Origin: Streptomyces sp. CC228A
GTDB taxonomy: Bacteria > Actinomycetota > Actinomycetes > Streptomycetales > Streptomycetaceae
Length of the DNA: 64,000 nucleotides
NCBI RefSeq assembly: GCF_021390935.1
Contig: NZ_JAJPUI010000001.1
Span: forward strand, 1,198,871-1,262,870
Reading direction: 5' to 3'
Part shown: positions 20,632-28,984 of the stretch, piece after piece
How the letters are laid out: every line of letters starts with the position of its first letter
Numbering within the stretch: position 1 is the first letter of the stretch
Made by a program: the position numbers and the translations under genes
The notes under the pieces: generated by a model
Databases searched by the model: none
Told to the model about the DNA's origin: nothing
The model's input: the letters and a program-made list of their open reading frames with translations, nothing else

Positions 20632-22602
20632 CTACGCGGGGGCGGCCTTCGCCGCGGCGTCGATCGCGGCCAGCGAGCGGCGGACCTGGTTGCGGTCCGT
20701 CGTGTACCAGAAGTCCGGCATGGACGTACGGAGAAACCCTCCGTAGCGGGCGTTCGCCAGCCGCGGGTCGAGGACCGCGACCACCCCCCGGTCGCCCGTC
20801 GCCCGCACCAGGCGGCCGGCCCCCTGCGCCATCAGCAGTGCCGCATGGGTCGCGGCCACCGCCATGAAGCCGTTGCCGCCCGCCTCCTCCACGGCCTTCT
20901 GCCGGGCGCTCATCAGCGGATCGTCGGGGCGGGGGAACGGGATCCGGTCCATGACGACCAGCTGGCAGTTCGGCCCCGGCACGTCCACGCCCTGCCACAG
21001 CGACAGCGTCCCGAAGAGGCACGTCCCGGGGTCGGCCGCGAAAGTCTTGATCAGCTCCCCGAGGGTGTCCTCGCCCTGCAGCAGGATCGGCCGGCCCAGC
21101 CTGCCCCGGAGCTCCTCCGCCGCGGCCTGCGCCGCGCGCATGGAGGAGAAGAGCCCGAGCGTACGGCCGCCGGCGGCCTCCACCAGCTCGGCCAGTTCGT
21201 CGAGCATGTCGGACCGCCCGGCCTCCCGTCCCGGGGTCGCCAGGTGCCGGGCGACGTAGAGGATGCCCTGCTTGCGGTAATCGAACGGGGAGCCGACGTC
21301 GAGGCCCTTCCACACGGGCAGGTCGTCGCCCTCCACGCCCTCCGGTGCGAGCCCGAGGGAGGCGCCCACGCCGTTGAAGTCGCCGCCGAGCTTCAGCGTG
21401 GCCGAGGCCAGGACCACCGAGCGGTCGGTGAAGAGCTTCTCCCGCAGCAGGCCGGACACCGACATCGGGGCGACCCGCAGGGACGCTCCGAAGCGGTCGT
21501 GCCGCTCGTACCAGACCACGTCGTACTCATTGCCGCCCAGGATGCGCTCCGCGACGGCGTGCACGTTCTCCACGGAGGCGAGGGCCTGCTTCCGGACGGC
21601 GTCCTCGTCCTGCACGGACCGGTCGCGGGTGGCGCCGAGCGCCGACACCACGTTCCGCCCGGCGTCCCGCAGCGCCATCAGCGCGTACGCGAGGTCCTCC
21701 GGGATCTCCTCCAGCCTCCCCGGCAGGGCCAGCTCCATCAGCCGCTCGAAGCCCTCCGCGGCAGTCTGCAGCTGGTCGGCCGCCTTCTCGTCCACCAGCT
21801 TGGCGGCGCGCCGCACCGCCCGGTTGACCTGTCCCGGCGTGAGCTCGCCCGTGGCGACGCCCGTCACCCGCGACACCAGCTCGTGCGCCTCGTCGACGAT
21901 CAGCACCTCGTGCTGCGGCAGCACGGGGGCGCCCTCGATGGCGTCGATGGCGAGCAGCGCGTGGTTGGTGACGACGACCTCCGCCAGCTTGGCCCGCTCA
22001 CGGGCGGCCTCCGCGAAGCACTCGGCGCCGTACGCGCACTTGGTGGCGCCCAGGCACTCCCGGGAGGTGACGGAGACCTGCGACCAGGCACGATCGGAGA
22101 CCCCCGGTGTCAGGTCGTCCCGGTCACCGGTCTCCGTCTCGTCGGCCCAGTCCCGCAGCCGCAGCAGGTCCTTGCCGAGCTTGCTGGCGGGGGCGGCCGC
22201 CTCGAAGGGGTCGAAGAGCCCGTCCTCCTCTTCCTGCGGGACGCCCTCGTGGACCCGGTGCAGGCACAGGTAGTTCGACCGGCCCTTCAGCATCGCGAAC
22301 TCGGGCCTGCGGCGCAGTAGCGGGTGCAGGGCCTCGACCGTGCGCGGCAGGTCCCGCTCCACGAGCTGCCGCTGCAGGGCCAGGGTCGCGGTGGCCACCA
22401 CCACGCGGTCGCCGTGGGCCAGGGCGGGCACGAGGTACCCCAGGGACTTGCCCGTACCGGTGCCGGCCTGGACGAGCAGGTGCGAGCCGTCGTCGATGGC
22501 CTGGCCGACGGCCTCGGCCATGGTGACCTGGCCGGGCCTCTCCTTACCGCCGACGGCGGTGACGGCGGCGTGGAGGAGATCGCGGAGGGATGGCTTCGTC
22601 AT
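20632..22602 (-). CDS. dinG: DinG/XPD-family ATP-dependent DNA helicase
   Basis: Iron-sulphur superfamily 2 helicase of 656 residues that unwinds DNA 5'-3', likely clearing R-loops or repair intermediates. It has Walker A AGTGTGKS (46-53), VVTNHALLAIDA, DEAH box VLIVDEAHEL, VVLASATLKLGG and the C-terminal motif VI VAATHAALLMAQGAGRLVRA. The four cluster cysteines fit YLCLHRV, RECLGATKC and YGAECF, between motifs Ia and II. ATG at 22602. Despite the family name, no LexA box is visible in the short gap upstream; the gene sits 37 bp behind the aminotransferase gene and is probably co-transcribed with it. The exact orthology to E. coli DinG (or YoaA) is uncertain. Confidence 0.9.
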   Translation of the reverse strand: MTKPSLRDLLHAAVTAVGGKERPGQVTMAEAVGQAIDDGSHLLVQAGTGTGKSLGYLVPALAHGDRVVVATATLALQRQLVERDLPRTVEALHPLLRRRPEFAMLKGRSNYLCLHRVHEGVPQEEEDGLFDPFEAAAPASKLGKDLLRLRDWADETETGDRDDLTPGVSDRAWSQVSVTSRECLGATKCAYGAECFAEAARERAKLAEVVVTNHALLAIDAIEGAPVLPQHEVLIVDEAHELVSRVTGVATGELTPGQVNRAVRRAAKLVDEKAADQLQTAAEGFERLMELALPGRLEEIPEDLAYALMALRDAGRNVVSALGATRDRSVQDEDAVRKQALASVENVHAVAERILGGNEYDVVWYERHDRFGASLRVAPMSVSGLLREKLFTDRSVVLASATLKLGGDFNGVGASLGLAPEGVEGDDLPVWKGLDVGSPFDYRKQGILYVARHLATPGREAGRSDMLDELAELVEAAGGRTLGLFSSMRAAQAAAEELRGRLGRPILLQGEDTLGELIKTFAADPGTCLFGTLSLWQGVDVPGPNCQLVVMDRIPFPRPDDPLMSARQKAVEEAGGNGFMAVAATHAALLMAQGAGRLVRATGDRGVVAVLDPRLANARYGGFLRTSMPDFWYTTDRNQVRRSLAAIDAAAKAAPA

Positions 22603-22639
22603 AACCCGTCCACCCTACGGGGCGGCGCTGACAGTCGGA

Positions 22640-23898
22640 TCACGCGTGCCCGGCCGCGGCCGCTGCCCGGCCGGATCCCGCGCGGTCCACCGCGGCGAGG
22701 GCTTCGGCGAAGCGTTCGAGCACGGCGTCCGCCTGCTCCCCGGTGAGCGTGAGCGGCGGCAGCAGCCGTACGGCTCCCGGCGTGCGGGCATCCGCGTCCA
22801 CGATCAGCCCGCGCTGGAGGCACTCCTGCCGCACGGCCACCGCGAGCGCCGGCGCCGAGGGGCCGGAGAGTCCGAGGCCGATCATGAGTCCGCGCCCGTG
22901 CACCCCCGCACCCAGGGGAGCGCGCCGGTGTCCGCGCGCAACTGTGCGAGCATCCGTGCGCCCAGTGCCGCCGCGTGGCCGGCGAGCCGGTTCCGGCGGA
23001 CGTACGCCAGGGTGGCGGCGCCGGCCGCCATGGCGAGCTGGTTGCCCTGGGACGGGCCGACCGGGCGGTCGAGCGCCGCGCGGTAGACGATCACCGCGAG
23101 GGGCAGCGAGCCGCCGATGGCTTTGGCCATGACCATCACGTCCGGGACCACACCGCTGTGCTCGACTGCCCAGAAGGCGCCGGTGCGGCCGACGCCGGTG
23201 TGGGTCTCGTCCGCGATCAGCGGGACGGAGCCGCTCCGCGTCGCCGCGCGCATCCCACGCAGCCAGTCGTCCGGTGCCGGGAGCACCCCGTCCTCGTACC
23301 GCACCGTCTCCACGAGCACTCCCGCGGCCGCGGTCAGGTCCTCCCGGCCGCCGTCGCCGACCGGATGCCGGTCGGCTCGGGGGAACGGGAGCCGCGTGAG
23401 GTCCGGTGCCGGGCGGGCGGGATCGGGCCCGCCGCCCGTGTAGGCGAGGATCTCCGTACGTCCGGTGGCGGCGCGGGCGAGTGCGAGCGCGGCGCCGACG
23501 GCGTCCGGAGCGGCCGGGCCGCAGAACCGGATGCGGGCGTCGCGTGCGAACTCCTCGGGCAGCGTGGCGAACAGCTCGGTGGTGAAGGCGTCCCTGACCG
23601 GCGACGCGAGGTCGGGCGCGTGGAGCGGCGCTTCGGAGTCGATCACGCGCTTGACGGCCTCCAGCACGACCGGGTGGTTGTGCCCCAGGACCAGCGTCCC
23701 GGCGCCCGAGGCGCAGTCCAGGTAGCGCCGCCCGTCCGCGCATTCGATCGTCAGCCCGCGGGCGCGTACGGGGACGACGGGCAGCGAGCGGGCGTACGTA
23801 CGCGCCGCGGGTTCCCGAAGCCACTGGCGCCGGAGGACGCCCTCCGTCCTGGCGGTGGCGGTGGGCGGTGCGAGTGGAGCTGTCTCGATGGCGGCCAC
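22640..23898 (-). pseudogene. Class III aminotransferase, one frameshift
   Basis: PLP enzyme of the diaminobutyrate/ornithine-type aminotransferase family, about 418 residues when joined. The first frame (23898 to about 22915) holds YLDCASGAGTLVLGHNHPVV, IADETHTGVGRTGAFWA (cofactor-binding Asp) and VMVMAKAIGGSLPLAVIVY with the Schiff-base lysine. It ends prematurely just after LPWVRGC. The expected continuation GVHGRGLMIGLGL and the C-terminal domain (LIVDADARTPGAVRLLPPLT) lie in the next frame to 22640. One missing base near 22915, in a G-rich run, accounts for the break, so a sequencing error is likely. Substrate is unknown; it is not within a siderophore or ectoine cluster. Confidence 0.8.
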
Positions 23899-24137
23899 GT
23901 CCTTCGGTCCTCCCGGTGTACCCGTGCGTCCCCCGCAGGGGGTAACGACCGGGGCACCGGCGGATCACGGCCGTGGCGAAGGTCCTCACGGCACGGAACC
24001 GCGCCCCTGCCGCATGCCGTCCCCCACTGCACCGGCATAGTGGGGGCCGCACGCCGGCGCGTCCGCGTGTCCGGCACGCGCCCGAACACACCTGCTCCGG
24101 TACGTCCTTGACATGAAGTCCCAGGGGGATCAGACAC

Positions 24138-25322
24138 ATGCGCACGATTCGTCCGCTGTTCGCCACGGCTGCCGTCGCGGCGGTGCTGGCGCTGACGGCC
24201 ACCGGCTGCGGCCCGAGCGAGGACGTGGCGGGCGGCACGCCCACCGCCTCCGCCGGCACGGCCGCCACGCCCGACGGGAAGATCACGATCCCGGACGACC
24301 TGAAGGACCGGCTCAAGGAGCACGGGATCGACCTCGACAGGTGGCGCGGCGGCGAGTGGCGGAACTGGGACAAGGACACGTGGCTGCGTGAGGCGAAGGA
24401 CTTCGTCAACCCGATCATCGAGGACCTCTGGGACCCGGACCGCATGCGGGAGGCGGAGGAGCCCGGCAAGGAGCCCGTGGAGGAGGGCGAGCTGCCCGGC
24501 GGCGAGGGCGTGACCGATCCGACTCCGAAGCGGGTGGAGGCGGCACCGGTCAGGACTCCGTACCACGCGAGCGTCCCGGAGGCCGGCAAGCTGCTGTTCG
24601 ACGGGCCGAAGGGTTCGATGGTGTGCTCGGCCACGGTGGTGAAGGACCCGGCGAACCCCGGCAAGTCGAACCTCGTGTGGACGGCCGGCCACTGCGTCCA
24701 CGCGGGCAAGGACGGCGGCTGGTACCGGAACATCGCCTTCGTGCCCTCGTACAACGACAGCGGCATGTCCACCGCCCAGCTGGAGAAGGCGAAGCGCGAG
24801 GACGTCGCGCCGCACGGGGTGTGGTGGGCCGACTGGGCGCAGACGTCGGAGCAGTGGATCGCCGAGGGCGGCCCGGTGGGCGGCCAGGGGGCGCCGTACG
24901 ACTTCGCAGTGATCCACGTGACGCCCGAGAAGGGCGGCGGGGGCAGGTCGCTGGAGGAGACGGTGGGCTCCGCGCTGCCGGTCGACTTCGCGGCGCCGGC
25001 CGCGGCGCAGATCGCGAGCATGGAGGCCACCGGCTACCCGGCGGCGCCGCCGTACGACGGCCAGAAGCTCTACCAGTGCGCGGGCAAGCCGGGCCGGCTG
25101 TCCGTGAAGGCCGGTCAGCCCACGATGCACCGCATCGGGTGCAGCATGACCGCCGGGTCGTCGGGCGGCGGCTGGGTGCACACCGGCAAGGACGGCAAGC
25201 CCGCGCTGGTGTCGAACACCTCCATCGGTCCGGTGACGTCCGGCTGGCTCGCCGGGCCGCGGCTCGGCAAGGAGGCCGAGGGCGTCTACACGGCGGTCAG
25301 CGAGCGCTTCGCACGCCGCTGA
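24138..25322 (+). CDS. Secreted trypsin-like serine protease, lipoprotein
   Basis: Extracellular protease of 394 residues. The N-terminal signal ends in the lipobox LTATGC (Cys24), so the protein should be anchored to the outer face of the membrane. A charged region of about 120 residues precedes a chymotrypsin-fold domain with His185 (WTAGHC), Asp255 (YDFAVI) and Ser342 (GSSGGGW). Cysteine pairs 163/186 and 314/335 can form the usual disulphides. ATG at 24138, preceded by AGGGGGATCAG as ribosome site. It is monocistronic with a strong terminator. The target is unknown; the V8/glutamyl-endopeptidase-like group is the nearest visible match. Confidence 0.92.
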   Translation: MRTIRPLFATAAVAAVLALTATGCGPSEDVAGGTPTASAGTAATPDGKITIPDDLKDRLKEHGIDLDRWRGGEWRNWDKDTWLREAKDFVNPIIEDLWDPDRMREAEEPGKEPVEEGELPGGEGVTDPTPKRVEAAPVRTPYHASVPEAGKLLFDGPKGSMVCSATVVKDPANPGKSNLVWTAGHCVHAGKDGGWYRNIAFVPSYNDSGMSTAQLEKAKREDVAPHGVWWADWAQTSEQWIAEGGPVGGQGAPYDFAVIHVTPEKGGGGRSLEETVGSALPVDFAAPAAAQIASMEATGYPAAPPYDGQKLYQCAGKPGRLSVKAGQPTMHRIGCSMTAGSSGGGWVHTGKDGKPALVSNTSIGPVTSGWLAGPRLGKEAEGVYTAVSERFARR

Positions 25323-25367
25323 CCCGGCCGGCTGCGGCGAGGCCGCCCGGGAGGGTTGGCGCCACGA

Positions 25368-25411
25368 CGAGGGGAGGGCCCCCGGCCGTTCGGCCGGGGG
25401 CCCTCCCCTCG
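25368..25411. terminator. Strong bidirectional terminator
   Basis: A perfect 21-bp stem (25368-25388 with 25391-25411, starting CGAGGGGAGGGCCCCC) with a 2-nt TT apex, between the convergent protease and hflX genes. This is the most stable hairpin seen in the window. Confidence 0.9.
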
Positions 25412-25443
25412 TGTGTTCGTGCTGCGGCGCCGCGCAGGGGCCG

Positions 25444-26949
25444 TCAGGCCGCCGCGGGAACGAACGGCGCGAGAAGCCCCGCCAGTTCCTCGTGGACCCG
25501 AGCCTTGAGGAGCGTGCCCTCCGGGGTGTGCTCCTCGGACAGCACCTCGCCGTCGGCGTGGATGCGGGAGACCAGCTCGCCCCGCGTGTACGGCACGAGC
25601 GCCTGGATCTCCACCTCCGGCCGGGGCAGTTCGGCGTCGATCAGGGCGAGCAGCTCGTCCAGGCCCTGGCCGGTGCGGGCCGACACCGCGATGGCGTGCT
25701 TCTCGACCCGGAGCAGCCGCTGGAGCACCAGCGGATCTGCGGCGTCCGCCTTGTTGACGACCACGATCTCGGGCACGTTCACCGCGCCCACGTCGCGGAT
25801 CACCTCGCGGACGGCCGCGAGCTGCTCCTCGGGCGCCGGGTGCGAGCCGTCGACCACGTGCAGGACGAGGTCGGCGTCCCCCACCTCCTCCATGGTGGAG
25901 CGGAACGCCTCCACCAGGTGGTGCGGCAGGTGCCTGACGAAGCCGACCGTGTCGGCCAGGGTGTAGAGGCGGCCGCTCGGCGTCTCGGCCCGGCGCACGG
26001 TCGGGTCGAGGGTGGCGAACAGCGCGTTCTCCACCAGCACTCCCGCGCCGGTGAGCCGGTTCAGCAGCGACGACTTGCCCGCGTTGGTGTAGCCGGCGAT
26101 CGCGACGGACGGCACCCTGTTGCGCCGCCGCTCCTGCCGCTTGATGTCGCGGCCGGTCTTCATGTCCGCGATCTCCCGGCGCAGCTTCGCCATCTTCTCG
26201 CGGATCCGCCGCCGGTCCGTCTCGATCTTGGTCTCACCGGGGCCGCGGGTGGCCATGCCGCCGCCCGACGAGCCGGAGCCGCCACCGCCCATCTGGCGGG
26301 ACAGCGACTGACCCCAGCCGCGCAGCCGCGGCAGCATGTACTGCATCTGCGCCAGCGAGACCTGCGCCTTGCCCTCGCGGGACTTGGCGTGCTGGGCGAA
26401 GATGTCGAGGATCAGGGCGGTACGGTCGACCACCTTCACCTTGACGACGTCTTCGAGGTGGATGAGCTGGCCGGGGCTGAGCTCACCGTCGCACACGACG
26501 GTGTCGGCGCCGGTCTCCAGGACGATGTCCCGCAGCTCCTCGGCCTTGCCGGAGCCGATGTAGGTGGCCGGGTCCGGCTTGTCGCGGCGCTGGATGACTC
26601 CGTCGAGGACGACCGCGCCGGCCGTCTCGGCAAGGGCGGCCAGCTCGGCGAGCGAGTTGTCCGCGTCCTGGACCGTGCCCGTGGTCCAGACGCCGACGAG
26701 CACCACGCGTTCGAGGCGCAGCTGCCGGTACTCGACCTCGGTGACGTCCTGGAGTTCGGTGGAGAGGCCCGCCACCCGGCGCAGAGCGGCACGGTCCGCG
26801 CGGTCCAGCTGGTCGCCGTCCCGCTCTCCGTCGATCTCGTGGCTCCAGGCGACGTCCTCTTCCATCAGGGCGTCGGCCCGAAGGCTCTCCGTGCGGCTCT
26901 GCTCGCTGAGGCGCTGCGCGTCCTGGGAAAAGGAAGAAGAGGAGGTCAT
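25444..26949 (-). CDS. hflX: GTPase HflX
   Basis: Ribosome-associated GTPase that splits stalled 70S ribosomes under stress. Protein of 501 residues. The N-terminal HflX domain includes TYIGSGKAEELRDIV, DRTALILDIFAQHAKSREGK and the glycine-rich linker GGGGSGSSGGGMATRGPGE. The G domain starts near residue 280 with P-loop GYTNAGKSS (286-294), followed by ATLDPTVR, DTVGFVRHLPHHLV and VNKAD. The ATG at 26949 has a TAAGGA ribosome site, and homologues start MTSSSS. The upstream 240 bp contain a 15-bp repeat array at the 3' end of the peptidase gene. Confidence 0.96.
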   Translation of the reverse strand: MTSSSSFSQDAQRLSEQSRTESLRADALMEEDVAWSHEIDGERDGDQLDRADRAALRRVAGLSTELQDVTEVEYRQLRLERVVLVGVWTTGTVQDADNSLAELAALAETAGAVVLDGVIQRRDKPDPATYIGSGKAEELRDIVLETGADTVVCDGELSPGQLIHLEDVVKVKVVDRTALILDIFAQHAKSREGKAQVSLAQMQYMLPRLRGWGQSLSRQMGGGGSGSSGGGMATRGPGETKIETDRRRIREKMAKLRREIADMKTGRDIKRQERRRNRVPSVAIAGYTNAGKSSLLNRLTGAGVLVENALFATLDPTVRRAETPSGRLYTLADTVGFVRHLPHHLVEAFRSTMEEVGDADLVLHVVDGSHPAPEEQLAAVREVIRDVGAVNVPEIVVVNKADAADPLVLQRLLRVEKHAIAVSARTGQGLDELLALIDAELPRPEVEIQALVPYTRGELVSRIHADGEVLSEEHTPEGTLLKARVHEELAGLLAPFVPAAA

Positions 26950-27126
26950 TGGATCCTTACGTCGAAGAAAAATCGGATGTGACAGTGACAACGCCCGAGC
27001 GTGCCGGAAGATTCCCCGCCCGCCGGCGGCGCTGCTGACACCTCGATGGTCCCACGGCCCGGTGCTGACCGTCACCCTGGTTTCGCCGCCCCGCCCCGGG
27101 TCGCGGGCACCGGGCCGGGTGTGCCC

Positions 27127-27201
27127 GGTGCCCAGGCGGCCGGTGCTCAGGCCGCCGGTGCTCAGGCGGCCGGTGCTCAGGCGGCCGGTGCTCAGGCCGC
27201 C
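27127..27201. repeat. Five 15-bp tandem repeats across a stop codon
   Basis: Five units of GGTGCTCAGG(C/G)(C/G)GCC with few changes, from 27127 to 27201. The fifth unit contains the stop codon of the M1 peptidase gene (27192-27194), and the other units each carry the same stop triplet in the same phase. It looks like expansion of the stop-codon region. The core GGCCGGTG is shared with the unrelated array at 47336. Confidence 0.9.
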
Positions 27202-28673
27202 GTCCCGGCCGGGCCGGCGGCCGGGCTCTTCACCGGGTCCGCACTGCGCCAGTCCGGGTGTCCGGGCATGGGCGGGGTCTTCTCGCCGTACAGCCATCCG
27301 TGCAGGAACGGCGTGAGGTCGCGGCCCGCGACCTCGGAGGCCAGGCGGACGAAGTCGGACGTGCCCGCGACGCCGTGCACGTGCTCCGCCACCCAGCGCC
27401 GCTCAAGCTGCCGGAAGGCGTCGTCGCCGATCTCCTGGCGCAGCGCGTAGAGGATCAGTGCGCTGCCGTCGTAGACGACCGGCCGGAAGAGGCTGATCTT
27501 GTGCCCGGGCGCGGGGGGCCTGGGTGCGGCCGGAGGTCCGCCCGCCGCCCGCCAGCGGTCGGACGCGGAGTACGCGTCGCGCATGCGCCGCTCCAGCGGA
27601 TAGTGGCCGGCCTGGTCGGCCCACAGGGCCTCGTACCAGGTCGCGTGGCCTTCGTTCAGCCACAGGTCCGACCAGGTGCGGGGGGTGACGCTGTTGCCGA
27701 ACCAGTGGTGCGCCAGCTCGTGCACCATGATCCCCTCGACGTACCAGGCGGGCAGCTTGGGGTGGGTGAACAGGCGCCTCTCGAAGAGGGAGAGGGTCTG
27801 CGTCTCCAGCTCGAAGCCGGTGCTGGCGTCGGCGACGAGCACGCCGTACGTCTCGAAGGGGTAGCGGCCGACGTGCTGCTCCATCCACTCCATGTGTCCG
27901 GGCGTCTTGCGCAGCCAGGGCTCCATGCGCTCGCGGTCGCGGACCGGGACGACGTCCCGCAGGGGCAGTCCGTGCGGTCCCGTGCGGTGGACGACGGCGG
28001 AGCGGCCGATGGAGACCTGGGCGAGCTCCGTGGCCATGGGGTGCATGCCCCGGTACACCCAGGTGGCGTGCTGCCCGGAGACGGAGCGGCCCAGGGAGGT
28101 GCCGTTCGCGACGGCCGTGAGGTCCTTGGGGACGGTCACGCGGAAGGTGAAGTACGCCTTGTCGGCCGGGTGGTCGTTGCAGGGGAAGACGCGGTGGGCG
28201 GCGTCCGCCTGGTTGGCCATGGCGAGTCCGTCGGAGGTGCGGAGCCAGCCGCCGACGGCCTTGGGGGCGGCCGGATCGCTGGTGTGGCGTACGGCGATGC
28301 GCATCCGCGTGCCCGCCGGGACCGGCTGCTCGGGGGTGACGACCAGGTCCTCCCCGGTGCGGGCGTGGGCGGCGGGGCGGCCGTTGACCCGGACGTCGCG
28401 GACGGTGCCGTGCGCGAAGTCGAGGTTCACCATGGGCAGGTCCTGGGTGGCCAGGGCGTCGATCTTGGTGAGGGCGTCCAGCGGTTTGGTGTTGTCGCCG
28501 CTGTAGGCGAAGGCGATGTCGTACGCGCGGACGTCGTACCCGGGGTTGCCGAGGTGGGGGAAGAGCGGGTCGCCGATGCCCAGGGGCTGGGGCGGGGGTA
28601 CTGCGGCGGCGAGGAGGCCGGTGGACGCGGCGGCGAGGAGCACGGCGCGCAGTCGGCGGGAGGTGAGGCGCAT
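27192..28673 (-). CDS. Secreted M1 family metallopeptidase
   Basis: Zinc aminopeptidase-like protein of 493 residues, probably exported. The signal peptide covers about residues 1-24 (RLRAVLLAAASTGLLAAA). The catalytic site is HELAH (His318, Glu319, His322) with the third zinc ligand Glu341 in LNEGHATW, exactly 18 residues on. The exopeptidase motif of M1 enzymes (GxMEN) is replaced by STGFELETQ, so the specificity may differ from aminopeptidase N. The ATG at 28673 directly precedes the signal peptide; an in-frame ATG 57 bp upstream lacks the signal context. A tandem array covers the stop codon, leaving a low-complexity tail (PAAGPAGTAA). Confidence 0.92.
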   Translation of the reverse strand: MRLTSRRLRAVLLAAASTGLLAAAVPPPQPLGIGDPLFPHLGNPGYDVRAYDIAFAYSGDNTKPLDALTKIDALATQDLPMVNLDFAHGTVRDVRVNGRPAAHARTGEDLVVTPEQPVPAGTRMRIAVRHTSDPAAPKAVGGWLRTSDGLAMANQADAAHRVFPCNDHPADKAYFTFRVTVPKDLTAVANGTSLGRSVSGQHATWVYRGMHPMATELAQVSIGRSAVVHRTGPHGLPLRDVVPVRDRERMEPWLRKTPGHMEWMEQHVGRYPFETYGVLVADASTGFELETQTLSLFERRLFTHPKLPAWYVEGIMVHELAHHWFGNSVTPRTWSDLWLNEGHATWYEALWADQAGHYPLERRMRDAYSASDRWRAAGGPPAAPRPPAPGHKISLFRPVVYDGSALILYALRQEIGDDAFRQLERRWVAEHVHGVAGTSDFVRLASEVAGRDLTPFLHGWLYGEKTPPMPGHPDWRSADPVKSPAAGPAGTAA

Positions 28674-28984
28674 GCACCACCGCTTACCAGCGCGTCGGCC
28701 GCGGACCCGGGCGGCACGCACCGGGGCCACCCGAACGAGCGGGGCGGGGCCCTTCCGGCGCGGGCGGCGGCGGTGGCGGCGGGACCCGGTGGGGGGAGCG
28801 CCGGGGGCGGATCAGCAGGCAGGGGCGGATCCGCAGGGTGCGGCGGGGGTGCGGCCGACGGCGCGGAGGGAGTGCGGCCGACGGCGGCGCCCGGCCGGGG
28901 CGAGGCCGAAGAGCCGGGGTGCGGCCGAAGAGCCGGGGTGCGGCCCGCGGGGGCGCCCGGCGGGGCGGCCGGCGGGGCGGGGCG
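28674..28984. repeat. Gene-free spacer with GC-rich direct repeats
   Basis: No gene is seen between the peptidase start and the rshA stop. A 19-bp unit starting GCCGAAGAGCC is repeated in tandem (28905-28923, 28924-28942), and GTGCGGCCGACGGCG occurs twice near 28850-28890. The repeats lead up to the rshA stop codon. No hairpin with terminator character stands out. Confidence 0.6.

Noticed and set aside
22501..22640. LexA box upstream of the DinG-family gene
   Set aside because: No CGAAC/GTTCG pair with a 4-bp centre is present in the short gap.
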